Source: an uncultured Chloroflexota bacterium
GTDB lineage: Bacteria > Chloroflexota > Anaerolineae > Anaerolineales > Anaerolineaceae
Assembly: GCA_902786265.1 (NCBI GenBank)
Contig: CADACE010000003.1
Span: 124,001 to 188,000, forward strand
DNA length: 64,000 nt
Direction: 5' to 3'
Shown: positions 19,094 through 29,201 of the stretch, one piece after another
Layout of the letters: each line of letters begins with the position of its first letter
How positions within the stretch are numbered: the stretch's first letter is position 1
Notes under the pieces: model-generated
Told to the model about the DNA's origin: nothing
Seen by the model: the letters and a program-made list of their open reading frames with translations, nothing else
Databases searched by the model: none
Position numbers and translations under genes: made by a program

Positions 19094-19142
19094 GCAGATC
19101 AAAATTGTGCGCCGGATGATGCGATAGTGAAAGGAACTAAAC

Positions 19143-21206
19143 ATGACAGAATATATTGAAACCCTTCTCAAGCGTTTTATCGCTGACAAAGATCAGAAAA
19201 AATACCGCATCTCCTTCACGGATGACGGGACGCTGGCTGCCGCCTGGAAAGGAGAGAACCTGAACGATCTCCAACGGGCAGTACGCAGGCTTCAATTCAT
19301 GCTGGAGAATGAAGTTCCTCATGTGTATCCGGATGAAAAAATCGCATTGATCCGCACGGTACCGCAGATCCCGGAAATCTTTACTGAACAGGAGCGGGAG
19401 GAGATCCGGAAGGCGCACTACATCCACGAGCAGGGAAAGGTCTGCAACATCAATCCGGAATATATCCGGCTCATCGCGCCGGGATTTGATCAGAAACGTC
19501 TTGAGATAAGGGCAGAACTGCAGAAGGACTGCACACCTGAGAAGAAGGAATACCTGGAAGCGCTCCTGACGGTGCTCGACCTGATCCAGGCTTTTGCCGC
19601 GCGCTATCGTGAAGCGGCAGAAAAGGCCGGGAATGAAACCGTCGCGAAAACTTTTGCCAGGATTCCCGCCAAAGCACCGGAAACCTACCTCGAAGCGCTT
19701 CAGTTCCTGCGGCTGCTCCATTACTGTCTCTGGTGCAGTTTCAATTACCATAATACGCTGGGGCGGTTTGACCAATATATGTATCCGTACTACCGGGCCG
19801 ATATCGAAAGCGGGAGACTGGACCGGGGATCCGCGCTGGAGCTGACGGAGGAATTTTTCATCTCCTGCAACAAAGACAGCGATCTTTACACCGGCATGCA
19901 GCAGGGCGACAACGGGCAGAGCATGGTTCTCGGAGGGCTGAACCCGGACGGAAGCGAAAGCTATAATGACCTCTCGGACCTCTGCCTGCAGGCAAGCCTT
20001 GAGCTCAGGCTGATCGACCCCAAGATCAACCTCCGCGTCAACCGGAATACGCCGCTTTCCCTGTACGAAAAGGGGACGCACCTGACGCAAAAAGGGCTGG
20101 GCTTCCCGCAATATGCCAACGATGACATCGTGATCCCGGCGCTGAAACGCTGGGGATACGAAGAGGCGGACGCCTATAATTATGTCGTGGCAGCCTGCTG
20201 GGAGTTCATCATTCCCGGCAGAGGGGCTGATATCCCGAACATCAACACCATGTCCTATGTGCGGACGATCACGGAAACGCTGGACCTGCTCCCGTCCTGC
20301 GAGACCTTTGAATCTTACCTGGAACTGGTTCACGGCTCGATCCTGCGGCAGACGGAGGAACTGGTCTCCCTTGCGAAGAATGTTTATATGGAACCGGCGC
20401 CGCTGATGAGCCTGATGATGGAAGGCTGTATTCAGAGCGGGAAGGATGTGTCTCAGGGCTGCCGCTATAACAATTACGGCTTCCATGGCGCCGGATTGAG
20501 TACGGCGGTGGATTCGCTCGCTGCGATCCGCAAGTACGTCTTTGAAGAGAAAACCATTTCCGCGGAAAAAATGGTTTCAATGTGCCGCACAAACTTTGCC
20601 GGCTGCGAAGAGATCCAAAACATGCTGCGTTACGAAGCGCCGAAATTCGGCAATGATGACGACAGCGTGGACGAACTGGCGAAACAGCTTCTGGACTGGG
20701 CAGCGGACGCGCTCGAGGGAAAGACCAACGACCGGGGCGGCATTTACCGCGCCGGAACGGGCTCCGCGATGTACTATGTCTGGGATTCCCGTGACCGGAT
20801 CGCCACCCCGGACGGGCGCAGAGAAGGGGAAGAGCTCGCCTGCAATTATTCCCCGAGCCTTTTCATCCGCTGCGAAGGTCCGGTTTCCATCATCAAGTCG
20901 TTCACCAAGCCCGATCTCGTGCGTGTCTCGAATGGCGGACCGCTGACCATCGAACTGACTGATACAATGTTCCGCAATGAAGAAAGCATCCGCAAGGTCG
21001 CGATGTTTGTCAAAAGCTTCTTCGACATGGGCGGGCATCAGATGCAGATCAATGCCGTGAACCGGGAAAAGATGCTGGACGCGAAAAAGCATCCGGAGAA
21101 TTATAAGAATCTGATCGTGCGCGTATGGGGCTGGAGCGGCTACTTCGTTGAACTGGACGAATGCTATCAGGATCACATCATCAAACGGATGGAGCTGTCC
21201 GTTTAA
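19143..21206 (+). CDS. Glycyl radical enzyme of unassigned substrate (PFL-like family)
   Basis: This 687-residue glycyl radical enzyme has its thiyl cysteine in AACWEFIIPGRG (Cys about 352, Glu about 354), where most characterised relatives read GCVE. The radical glycine lies in RVWGWSGYF (about residue 663), 24 residues from the end, followed by QDHIIKR. It is shorter than classical PFL (about 760) and than most dehydratases and lyases (about 800). Anaerobic C-C, C-O, C-N or C-S cleavage is possible; the substrate is not predictable by eye. An activase gene directly upstream completes the system. No microcompartment or transporter genes are adjacent. Confidence 0.9.
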   Translation: MTEYIETLLKRFIADKDQKKYRISFTDDGTLAAAWKGENLNDLQRAVRRLQFMLENEVPHVYPDEKIALIRTVPQIPEIFTEQEREEIRKAHYIHEQGKVCNINPEYIRLIAPGFDQKRLEIRAELQKDCTPEKKEYLEALLTVLDLIQAFAARYREAAEKAGNETVAKTFARIPAKAPETYLEALQFLRLLHYCLWCSFNYHNTLGRFDQYMYPYYRADIESGRLDRGSALELTEEFFISCNKDSDLYTGMQQGDNGQSMVLGGLNPDGSESYNDLSDLCLQASLELRLIDPKINLRVNRNTPLSLYEKGTHLTQKGLGFPQYANDDIVIPALKRWGYEEADAYNYVVAACWEFIIPGRGADIPNINTMSYVRTITETLDLLPSCETFESYLELVHGSILRQTEELVSLAKNVYMEPAPLMSLMMEGCIQSGKDVSQGCRYNNYGFHGAGLSTAVDSLAAIRKYVFEEKTISAEKMVSMCRTNFAGCEEIQNMLRYEAPKFGNDDDSVDELAKQLLDWAADALEGKTNDRGGIYRAGTGSAMYYVWDSRDRIATPDGRREGEELACNYSPSLFIRCEGPVSIIKSFTKPDLVRVSNGGPLTIELTDTMFRNEESIRKVAMFVKSFFDMGGHQMQINAVNREKMLDAKKHPENYKNLIVRVWGWSGYFVELDECYQDHIIKRMELSV

Positions 21207-21688
21207 GGATCGGTCTCACAAGAAGCACACAGGTCCACCGCCGCGAACGGCTCCGATGCCCGGCGGCGCCATAAAGAGCCGGGGGCAACAGACGCGGCTT
21301 CTTCATCATGTCTTCCCACTATAAGAGCTCACGCTGCGTTCCGGAGGGCTTGCTTCGCAAGGCGCGGGATCGAAAGCTCGTGTGTTTGCGAAAGCCGCAG
21401 CCCGCGGCCTCGTGTGCCCCGTCACCCATATCCCCGCTGTATTTTCAGGCTCTTTTTCTGACACAGCCGTAAAATGCGGTGTCTTCCCTCCCGCGCGATC
21501 TGTCCGGAATTGTTATATATTGCTTAATTTCCGTGTATGCACATCCGTAAAAATTCTGGTAAAATAGTATATGAGAGGGATATCGGTTTTGATTTGATTT
21601 TCCGGTTCCGGAATCTGCCGGGCTTTTACCCGGACTTGCGGATGCTCTGAGTTTTATAACATTTTATCGGATTCATCGGGTGGGACTT
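21207..21688. other. Gene-free GC-rich intergenic region
   Basis: About 480 bases lie between the glycyl radical enzyme and the GGDEF gene. The first part is GC-rich with short inverted segments (AGAGCCGGGGGC, CCGGCGGCGCC). It includes GCGTTCCGGAGGGCTTGCTTCG, loosely echoed near 44410-44440. The last 150 bases are AT-rich and probably hold the promoter of the GGDEF gene (TAAAATAGTATATGAG near 21560). No coding frame is supported. Confidence 0.45.
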
Positions 21689-22849
21689 ATGTTCAGTTAC
21701 TATTCATCGATCAACATATTGATATGGCTGGTTCTGGGAATTCTGTGCATTCTTGTTTATCAGGACAACCGCATCAGCAGCGATGATAAACATATGTATT
21801 ACCTGACCTATGTGATCATTGCGGTCGCCGCACTGGCGGAATGGGCCGGGCTGAAGCTCAGCGGCAATACAGATGTCCCGACATGGGTGCTGCGGCTGGT
21901 GAAATGCTGTGACTACATCCTGACACCGATGGCGGCCTTTTCGCTGGCGAGGCAGATGAAGCTCCGCAACCGCTGGAACAATGTGCTCATCGGACTGCTG
22001 GCCTTCAACACGGTTTTCCAGATTGTTTCCTGTTTTACCAACTGGATGATCGTGATCGACGCGCAGAACCAGTATTCACACGGTCCGCTCTACATGCTCT
22101 ATCTGGTCATCAGCATCGTTGTGGTCCTTCTCATCCTGATCCAGCTGCTGATCTACAGCAAAGCGTTCCGGAAGCAAAACCGCTTTTCCCTGTATGCCAT
22201 CATCGGCATGATCCTGGTCGGAATCGCGCTGCAGGAGATCCTTGGCGGAATGATCCGGACGGAATATCTGGCGCTGACCTTTGGCATCGCGCTGATCTAT
22301 ATTCATACGATGGAGTTTTCCCAGCAGACAGACCAGGAACACATGCAGAAGCAGCAGCTCCTGATCTCCACAGACGCGCTGACAGGGTTATACAGCCGTC
22401 ATGCTTATTCCAACATTCTCAATGAATACGCCGTCAGCATGCCGGAGGATCTCGCCGCCTTCTCGATCGACATAAACGGGCTCAAGGCTGTCAATGACAC
22501 CCTGGGGCATGAGGCGGGTGACGAGCTGATCTGCGGAGCCGCGGATTGCATTCTGCGCACCTTCGGTGATAAAGGGCAATGCTACCGGACCGGCGGCGAT
22601 GAGTTTGTCGCTATCGTGAAAATGGCCCGGGACCAGGCAGACCCGGCGCTGGAGAAGCTGAAAAAGCAGACCCAGCAGTGGGAAGGGAAGACGGTAAAAA
22701 GCCTCAGCCTGTCAGCGGGATACGCCTTTGCGGCCGACCATAAGGATTGTTCCTGTGAAATGCTGGTGAAAGAAGCCGACAAAAACATGTATGTCGAGAA
22801 AAGAGTCTACTACCAGGCTCAGGGACACGAGCGGCGCAATCGAAGATAA
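21689..22849 (+). CDS. Membrane-bound GGDEF diguanylate cyclase
   Basis: The N-terminal 215 residues contain about seven hydrophobic segments (such as INILIWLVLGILCILVYQ and YMLYLVISIVVVLLILIQLL), a membrane sensor region. A GGDEF domain follows: TDALTGLYSRHAYSNIL, IDINGLKAVNDTLGHEAGDE, and the active-site loop RTGGDEFVAIV, intact for diguanylate synthesis. No EAL domain or RxxD inhibitory site is obvious. The frame can open at GTG 21680; the ATG at 21689 has GGTGGGA just upstream and is preferred. It makes cyclic di-GMP in response to an unknown membrane cue. It is convergent with the sensor kinase-permease fusion. Confidence 0.88.
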   Translation: MFSYYSSINILIWLVLGILCILVYQDNRISSDDKHMYYLTYVIIAVAALAEWAGLKLSGNTDVPTWVLRLVKCCDYILTPMAAFSLARQMKLRNRWNNVLIGLLAFNTVFQIVSCFTNWMIVIDAQNQYSHGPLYMLYLVISIVVVLLILIQLLIYSKAFRKQNRFSLYAIIGMILVGIALQEILGGMIRTEYLALTFGIALIYIHTMEFSQQTDQEHMQKQQLLISTDALTGLYSRHAYSNILNEYAVSMPEDLAAFSIDINGLKAVNDTLGHEAGDELICGAADCILRTFGDKGQCYRTGGDEFVAIVKMARDQADPALEKLKKQTQQWEGKTVKSLSLSAGYAFAADHKDCSCEMLVKEADKNMYVEKRVYYQAQGHERRNRR

Positions 22850-23035
22850 CGCTGAATTCATCCTGATGCGGATACGGTCTGCGTCAGGCTTTTCGGAAAT
22901 ATGAGATGATCCGCGACATAAAAGAATAAGCCGCGGATCTCACGCTTTAAATTTCATGTACAGCGGGCCGGAAAAGGATCCAAGGTCCATCAACCAACAG
23001 GACCGCAAGGCCGGACCGGCAGCGCGCCGGCAGGT

Positions 23036-25846
23036 TCAGGATCCCTTTTTCATCACATTCCCGATCGTTTTCATCATCTTTTCAACGTCAAGGGGTTTGG
23101 CGATATGAGCCTGCATACCGGCTTCAATTGCGGCGGTTTCATCCTCCTTGAACGCGTTGGCGGTCATGGCAATGATCGGAATACCCGCGAGCAATTGATC
23201 CGGCAGCGAGCGAATGGCTCTGGCAGCTTCATACCCATCCATCACCGGCATCTGGATATCCATCAGAATCAGATCATAATGTCCGGGACCGGCCGCCAAA
23301 ACCGCTTCAACGGCAGCTTTCCCGTTGTCTGCTGTTTCCACCGTGAATCCTTCCTGTTCAAGGATCATGACAGCGATCTCCTTATTGATCTCGTTATCCT
23401 CCGCCAGAAGCACGCGCTTTTGAGAGAAATTGAACGGCTCCTCTTCCTCCTCAGGCATATCGGTCCTCGCCGCCGCACGGACTTCCTTCTCATCGGCAAG
23501 GCGGAATTTGATCCTGATGATAAACACCGTACCATTTCCCGGCGCGGTCAGCACCTCGATGGTCCCGCCCATCAGGTCGACAAGGCTTTTCGTGATGGAC
23601 AGCCCCAGGCCGGTCCCTTCGATGCCGCTATCTGTAGAGGTCCGTTCCCTTTCAAAAGCGGTGAACATTTTCTCGGAAAATTCCGCGGACATACCGATCC
23701 CGTTATCCTGGACGCGGATCTCATACGTGGTGTAACCGTTCTCCCCGTTCCCGGTTTCCCACAAAGCGGCGGAAACCGTCCCGCCTTTCGGAGTGAATTT
23801 GTAGGCGTTGCTGAGCAGGTTCAGCAGGATGCGGTTCAGGCTCTTTTTGTCATACCAGACGTAACGGTTCTGGATCCCGGAAGTATGGACGGAGAATTCG
23901 ATCCCCTTCTCCTTCATCTGTTCGGAAAAGAGATCCCGCATTTCGTCAAAGGACGCGGTAATATCAGCCGGTATATATTCAGATTCGAATTTTCCGTTTT
24001 CGATCCGGCTCATCTCAAGGATATCGTTTATCAGTGCAAGGAGCTGCTTATTTGAGTTTTCGATCTTTGTCAGATAATCATGCACAACAGGGGAAGAAGG
24101 CTCCCGCTGTGCCAGGATCGTATACCCGATGATCGCGTTCATCGGTGTCCGGATATCGTGTGAGATATTGAAAAGGAAGCGGCTCTTGGCGAGACTGCTT
24201 TCTACCGCCCGGATCTTTTCCCTTTCCGCGGCTTCGTGCTTCGTGCGCACCAGCTTCTGGACGTACAGCATGACCACCAGACCGGTAAAGATGATGCCGA
24301 GCGCGACGATCCCTCCGTTCACGAGGACAGAATGCACCTCAGCGATCGTTTCCTTTGCCGCCAGCTGTTTGGCGATCCACATCAGCGAGGAATAGACCAG
24401 GATGATAAACAGAACGATGCCGGAGGCCGAAATACCGCTGTACTCCGAAAGTGTACTGTGGATCACTGTGCGCCAGTAAAACAGGAAGCCCAGCAGGCAC
24501 CATAAGGCGAGGAGCAGGAAAGCCTCGCTTCCCATGGCCTCCATCGCTGTCAGTCTCGGGACCAGCTGCACGACCACGAATAATGCGGATATGATGGTCC
24601 CGACAGCCCCGGCGAGTGTATTCTTTTTATTATTTTCCGCCTTCGCGATCTTCCAGGCTGCCGCGGAGGTATATCCGTAACCGACGATCGCGCCGAATGA
24701 GGTCAGGTCCACGAACCAGATCAGCGTATTCCGCCCGAGCAGCGAGATGAGGATGGAAATGACCATAATAAAGAGGATGCTGTAAGTCGTCTTCGAGAAC
24801 TTTTCGGAAAGGATCCGGTCTTCCGCCATGGTGGAAAGGATCCGCAGGGATGCCCGGTAAGCCCCGATGATACCCGTCATGATCGCAGCCAGCGCTGTGA
24901 TGCCGATGATCACGGGACCGATGCTGCCGAGATTCGTCCGGGCAGCGTAAAAGGTCGGCACGGAGACCATACCGCTCAGGTTCCCGAGATCATTGATATA
25001 CTCCGGCCAGGAAGCGTAACCTTCCGGAAGCGATGCCACAGCCACCAGCGTCATCGCTCCGTACGCGAGTGCCGCGGCTATGATCGCGATGAAAATGATC
25101 GTCCGGGTCTTTTTGATATTGAATTTGAAATGGGCCGTGTCAAATGAGGTGACTTCAAAGCCGACAAAGGCCCACGGCGCCAGGATGACGATACTGAAGA
25201 TGCCGTAGAATTTATTGACCGGCTGCGTCCCGAAAGAGCGGACCATTTCGCATGAAAAGGCTTTCGGAAGACAGAAGACGGAAAGGACCGCCACGCCTGC
25301 GATCAGGATCACCGAACAGATCGTGTGGATCTTCTGCAGTGCCGGTTTGGCGGCAATAAACAGCAAAGCGATCCCTCCCAGCGCGGCAACAGACGCCGCG
25401 ATCTCACCGAAATAGATATCATTCCCGGCTATCGAATAAACGACGCCTTTGTGTACGGCCTCGCCGAATAAAGTCTTGATCACCACAAAGACAGCGCTGC
25501 CATTCAGAAAAACCACGGTCAGATAGGAGAGACAGAGAAACCAGGAGGATAAAAACGCGTGATCCCTGCCGAAGGCTTCCTTGGTATAGGAATAAACGCC
25601 CCCTGTCCTTGTGCTGCGGATCATCAGATAGACAAAATTCGTGCCGATAACCAGCATGATGAGCGTTCCGATCAACAGGGCGATGATCGTCCCCGCAGGG
25701 CCGGCAACCGGCACAAAGGTCGTTCCCGGCATAACGAATGCTCCCCATCCGACCATTACCCCAAAGGCCATCGCCCAGACATCCAGAGGGGAGAGATACC
25801 GGTCCAGCGCTGTCAGTTTATTCTGTTTATCTGTATTCATCATCAA
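23036..25846 (-). CDS. APC-family permease fused to a hybrid histidine kinase and receiver
   Basis: This 936-residue protein has three modules. Residues about 15-490 form an amino acid/polyamine/organocation permease with 12 or so membrane helices (start PLDVWAMAFGVMVGWGAFVM, then TRTGGVYSYTKEAFG). Two further spans follow near 490-540. A HisKA domain comes next, with phospho-acceptor FNISHDIRTPMNA (His about 564). Its HATPase motifs are NRILLNLLSNAYKFTPKGG, VQDNGIGM and GTGLGLSI. The C-terminal receiver has phospho-acceptor ILMDIQMPVMDGYEA (Asp about 861). The layout resembles CbrA-type transporter-kinases, but with an APC rather than an SSS permease. It probably senses or transports an amino acid or amine. 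No output regulator is adjacent. Confidence 0.9.
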   Translation of the reverse strand: MMMNTDKQNKLTALDRYLSPLDVWAMAFGVMVGWGAFVMPGTTFVPVAGPAGTIIALLIGTLIMLVIGTNFVYLMIRSTRTGGVYSYTKEAFGRDHAFLSSWFLCLSYLTVVFLNGSAVFVVIKTLFGEAVHKGVVYSIAGNDIYFGEIAASVAALGGIALLFIAAKPALQKIHTICSVILIAGVAVLSVFCLPKAFSCEMVRSFGTQPVNKFYGIFSIVILAPWAFVGFEVTSFDTAHFKFNIKKTRTIIFIAIIAAALAYGAMTLVAVASLPEGYASWPEYINDLGNLSGMVSVPTFYAARTNLGSIGPVIIGITALAAIMTGIIGAYRASLRILSTMAEDRILSEKFSKTTYSILFIMVISILISLLGRNTLIWFVDLTSFGAIVGYGYTSAAAWKIAKAENNKKNTLAGAVGTIISALFVVVQLVPRLTAMEAMGSEAFLLLALWCLLGFLFYWRTVIHSTLSEYSGISASGIVLFIILVYSSLMWIAKQLAAKETIAEVHSVLVNGGIVALGIIFTGLVVMLYVQKLVRTKHEAAEREKIRAVESSLAKSRFLFNISHDIRTPMNAIIGYTILAQREPSSPVVHDYLTKIENSNKQLLALINDILEMSRIENGKFESEYIPADITASFDEMRDLFSEQMKEKGIEFSVHTSGIQNRYVWYDKKSLNRILLNLLSNAYKFTPKGGTVSAALWETGNGENGYTTYEIRVQDNGIGMSAEFSEKMFTAFERERTSTDSGIEGTGLGLSITKSLVDLMGGTIEVLTAPGNGTVFIIRIKFRLADEKEVRAAARTDMPEEEEEPFNFSQKRVLLAEDNEINKEIAVMILEQEGFTVETADNGKAAVEAVLAAGPGHYDLILMDIQMPVMDGYEAARAIRSLPDQLLAGIPIIAMTANAFKEDETAAIEAGMQAHIAKPLDVEKMMKTIGNVMKKGS

Positions 25847-25982
25847 TGCTTTTCTTCCGTGATCTTACAGTTTCTTCCATTATTATATTATACCGAATTT
25901 TCCGGCCGCGGGAGACAGGTTTATGTTTTTGCAAAACCAAACCTGAAAAGGCAGCCGCCGGTCACCGTTCAAATATTAAATT

Positions 25983-26159
25983 ATGAGAGATTTGTTTGAC
26001 CTGTTTCGTACCTGGATCTGCAGGAGTATGCACGATCTCTTCATGGCCGACAAGATCACTCTTGCCGATATTGACCAGATACGGAAATATTTTGAATACG
26101 GCTCCGGCTCTTTCCCGGCATACAACAAAATCGATGCCATGATCACAAGGAACCTGTAG
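25983..26159 (+). CDS. Possible 58-residue small protein
   Basis: An ATG-to-TAG frame encodes MRDLFDLFRTWICRSMHDLF and continues through ADKITLADIDQIRKYFEYGS to MITRNL. Composition and third-base use look coding, and the frame shows two amphipathic helices. No clear ribosome-binding site is seen, and I recognise no family. It could also be the tail of a decayed gene. It lies between the permease-kinase gene and the trailer end of the CRISPR array. Confidence 0.3.
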   Translation: MRDLFDLFRTWICRSMHDLFMADKITLADIDQIRKYFEYGSGSFPAYNKIDAMITRNL

Positions 26160-26387
26160 AAAGTACAGTCTGCCCCGGAAATCAGGCGCAGAATATCCGG
26201 TATAGGCCCGGCCATCTTTGATACATATTTTGCTCAGTTCAGGGCATATTTCTGCTTTTTCCTGCCATACCCCTTACAATTTACATAGAAATCCCGGGAT
26301 TTCTTTAGCGTATGATCTTTTTTTCGATCTTCCTTCTATTTGACGCTTTAAAGAAAATCAGAAAGATAAAAAAGCTGAATGGTATTA

Positions 26388-29156
26388 GGATTACCCCGCT
26401 TTCGCGGGGAAAAGATACGGTTCCAAGGATACAACCCGGAGCACTGGGGATCCACCCTCTTACGCGGGAAAAAGCCTTTCATTCGCTTCAGTTTCAGCAA
26501 TAGCTAAGGATCACCTCACTTTCGAGGTGAAAGGTCAACTCAATATTTTGACCGTTTATTGCGTCGGGATCACCCCCGCTTGCGCGGAGAAAAGTGTTAT
26601 GGGTGTATTGGATTGGATGCTTGAACAGGATCACCCCCGCTTGCGCGGGGAAAAGATAATGTTAGGATAATAGCTTGCTACATCCTTAGGATCACCCCCG
26701 CTTGCGTGGGGAAAAGTCAAGAAGCAAAAGCAGCATTTCCAAACAATAGGGATCACCCCCGCTTGCGCGGGGAAAAGAGTATGAGTTACCGGAAGAAGTC
26801 ACTAACGATAGGATCACCCCCGCTTGCGCGGGGAAAAGCACCACTCCTGTCCGCAGTAGCGAGGTTCTGGAGGATCACCCCCGCTTGCGCGGGGAAAAGA
26901 TTGGTGAGAGTATTCCGCATTTCCTTGATGTAGGATCACCCCCGCTTGCGCGGGGAAAAGCATGGTGTTGCCTTCGGATCGTCGCGGTAATTGGGATCAC
27001 CCCCGCTTGCGCGGGGAAAAGTGGTACGATATCAAGGAACGTGCGATACCGGAAGGATCACCCCCGCTTGCGCGGGGAAAAGTCCAGATTCGTGAGGAGA
27101 TCAAGCAAGGTCTGAGGATCACCCCCGCTTGCGCGGGGAAAAGTGTCCGATAACTCCGCCAAAGCGGGTATCCTCAGGATCACCCCCGCTTGCGCGGGGA
27201 AAAGCAGCTTCGTTATCCAGCAAATCTTTCCCGTCGAGGATCACCCCCGCTTGCGCGGGGAAAAGCTTCTTGCTGGACGATATTCTGAGTCTGGCAGGGG
27301 ATCACCCCCGCTTGCTCGGGGAAAAGTTACGAAAATTTATGAAAATTGGTTACTATCAAGGATCACCCCCGCTTGCGCGGGGAAAAGGTACAATACGCCC
27401 CATAAATCGTGTAAGTGGTAGGATCACCCCCGCTTGCGCGGGGAAAAGTCTGCGGTACCGGCTGAGGCTGCAGACTTCCGAGGATCACCCCCGCTTGCGC
27501 GGGGAAAAGTCAAAAATGCTGATGACGTAGAATCTGAACAGAGGATCACCCCGCTTGCGCGGGGAAAAGTCAGCGCAAATATTATCTAATTCTTCTTCTG
27601 TAGGATCACCCCCGCTTGCGCGGGGAAAAGTGCGGAAACCGCATCTGCATAATCCGCATTTGGGGATCACCCCCGCTTGCGCGGGGAAAAGTACGGATGG
27701 CTTTCAGAAGAAGCGAAGGAAGTAGGATCACCCCAGCTTGCGCGGGGAAAAGCGCCTTTTTTGTTGTGCCGTCGTTACCGATGTAGGATCACCCCCGCTT
27801 GCGCGGGGAAAAGACTGCAATCTGTTTGAGCATGACTTATGTTCTAGGATCACCCCCGCTTGCGCGGGGAAAAGAGACGAATACGGCCAGCCTACGCATT
27901 ACCGTAAGGATCACCCCCGCTTGCGCGGGGAAAAGCGTGCTCTTTATGCTGCGGTTGGCGTATATCACAGGATCACCCCCGCTTGCGCGGGGAAAAGTGG
28001 CGTTCGATAACTTCCGGCCGGACGTCTATGGGATCACCCCCGCTTGCGCGGGGAAAAGTTCTTTATGTGTCGGATAAGCGTATCTTCCGAAGGATCACCC
28101 TCGCTTGCGCGGGGAAAAGTTGTCAGACAGGATCACCTGATTTCCAGAAGCAGGATCACCCCCGCTTGCGCGGGGAAAAGGCGTGACTCCAGACGGAAAC
28201 ACCAGTAACTACAGGATCACCCCCGCTTGCGCGGGGAAAAGATCTTTTCCAGTGTTGTACGGGCATCCGTCACAGGATCACCCCCGCTTGCGCGGGGAAA
28301 AGGCCTGGCATAAGACAGCAGCGCCGACGATTGAGGGATCACCCCCGCTTGCGCGGGGAAAAGGCAGGGAATGTTCTGCCCGTTGTTGCAGATACAGGAT
28401 CACCCCCGCTTGCGCGGGGAAAAGTTGATGGCGAAACCAATCTGATTGGTTTTCATGGGATCACCCCCGCTTGCGCGGGGAAAAGTTGTCGGACAGGATC
28501 ACCTGATTTCCAGAAGCAGGATCACCCCCGCTTGCGCGGGGAAAAGTAAAAAATCTCGGCGATCTGTTCGCGCTACGAAGGATCACCCCCGCTTGCGCGG
28601 GGAAAAGCTATTCAGAAAAATTCGAAGAACTTTGCGGATAGGATCACCCCCGCTTGCGCGGGGAAAAGTTTTTTAACGCTAATGTTCCGAAAGTTGGTTT
28701 AGGATCACCCCCGCTTGCGCGGGGAAAAGTCAATTCGGCTCCTTCACTAACAATATCCTGTAGGATCACCCCCGCTTGCGCGGGGAAAAGGGGAAATGGT
28801 CAATACAGATTACGACCACTTTAGGATCACCCCCGCTTGCGCGGGGAAAAGGACGTGACGTTCGGGATAGTCCTTGCTGTATAAGGATCACCCCCGCTTG
28901 CGCGGGGAAAAGTAACGGTCAAGTTCACGCAAAATCAATGCTTTGGGATCACCCCCGCTTGCGCGGGGAAAAGTAATAGGAACAATTCCAGTAGTTCTGT
29001 AAAATGGGATCACCCCCGCTTGCGCGGGGAAAAGAAATAAAAGAAAATGTGAATAAAGACCAATTCAGGATCACCCCCGCTTGCGCGGGGAAAAGTGAAC
29101 ATCCGTGCCAAACAGATCGAGGATGATAGGATCACCCCCGCTTGCGCGGGGAAAAG
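26388..29156 (-). CRISPR. Type I-E CRISPR array, 46 repeats and 45 spacers
   Basis: Repeats of 28 bases recur with a 61-base period; spacers are usually 33. On the crRNA (minus) strand a repeat begins CTTTTCCCCGCGCAAGCGGG and ends GGTGATCC, the classic I-E repeat with a CCCCGC/GCGGGG stem. Counting gives 43 regularly spaced units from 26567 to 29129 plus three degenerate 27-base units at 26388, 26448 and 26508. Degeneracy at the low-coordinate end marks it as the old trailer, so the leader lies at 29157-29201 beside cas2. One internal repeat (27543) lacks a C; the one at 28092 has a C-to-T change. Two spacers, 28120-28152 and 28486-28518, are nearly identical. Confidence 0.98.
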
Positions 29157-29201
29157 ACTAGTTTTCAAGAGAAAGATCCCATTTTCTAAATAATTATACT
29201 A
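29157..29201 (-). promoter_or_regulatory. CRISPR leader with probable array promoter
   Basis: Only 45 AT-rich bases separate the cas2 stop codon from the first repeat. On the minus strand a perfect TATAAT (29198-29193) would place transcription start about 27 bases before the first repeat. No good -35 is visible; one would fall inside the cas2 coding end. Leader functions that need more DNA must extend into cas2. Confidence 0.6.

Noticed and set aside
25976..26215. A 79-codon minus-strand frame
   Set aside because: No ribosome-binding site; the plus-strand 58-codon frame over the same DNA looks more coding-like.
26706..28976. Open frames across the CRISPR array encoding repeats such as ITPACAGKS, DHPRLRGEK and GSPPLARGK
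   Set aside because: They are translations of the 61-base repeat-spacer units, a well-known false gene class.
26388..29156. Self-targeting spacers against this window
   Set aside because: I saw no clear match by eye, but a proper search was not possible.
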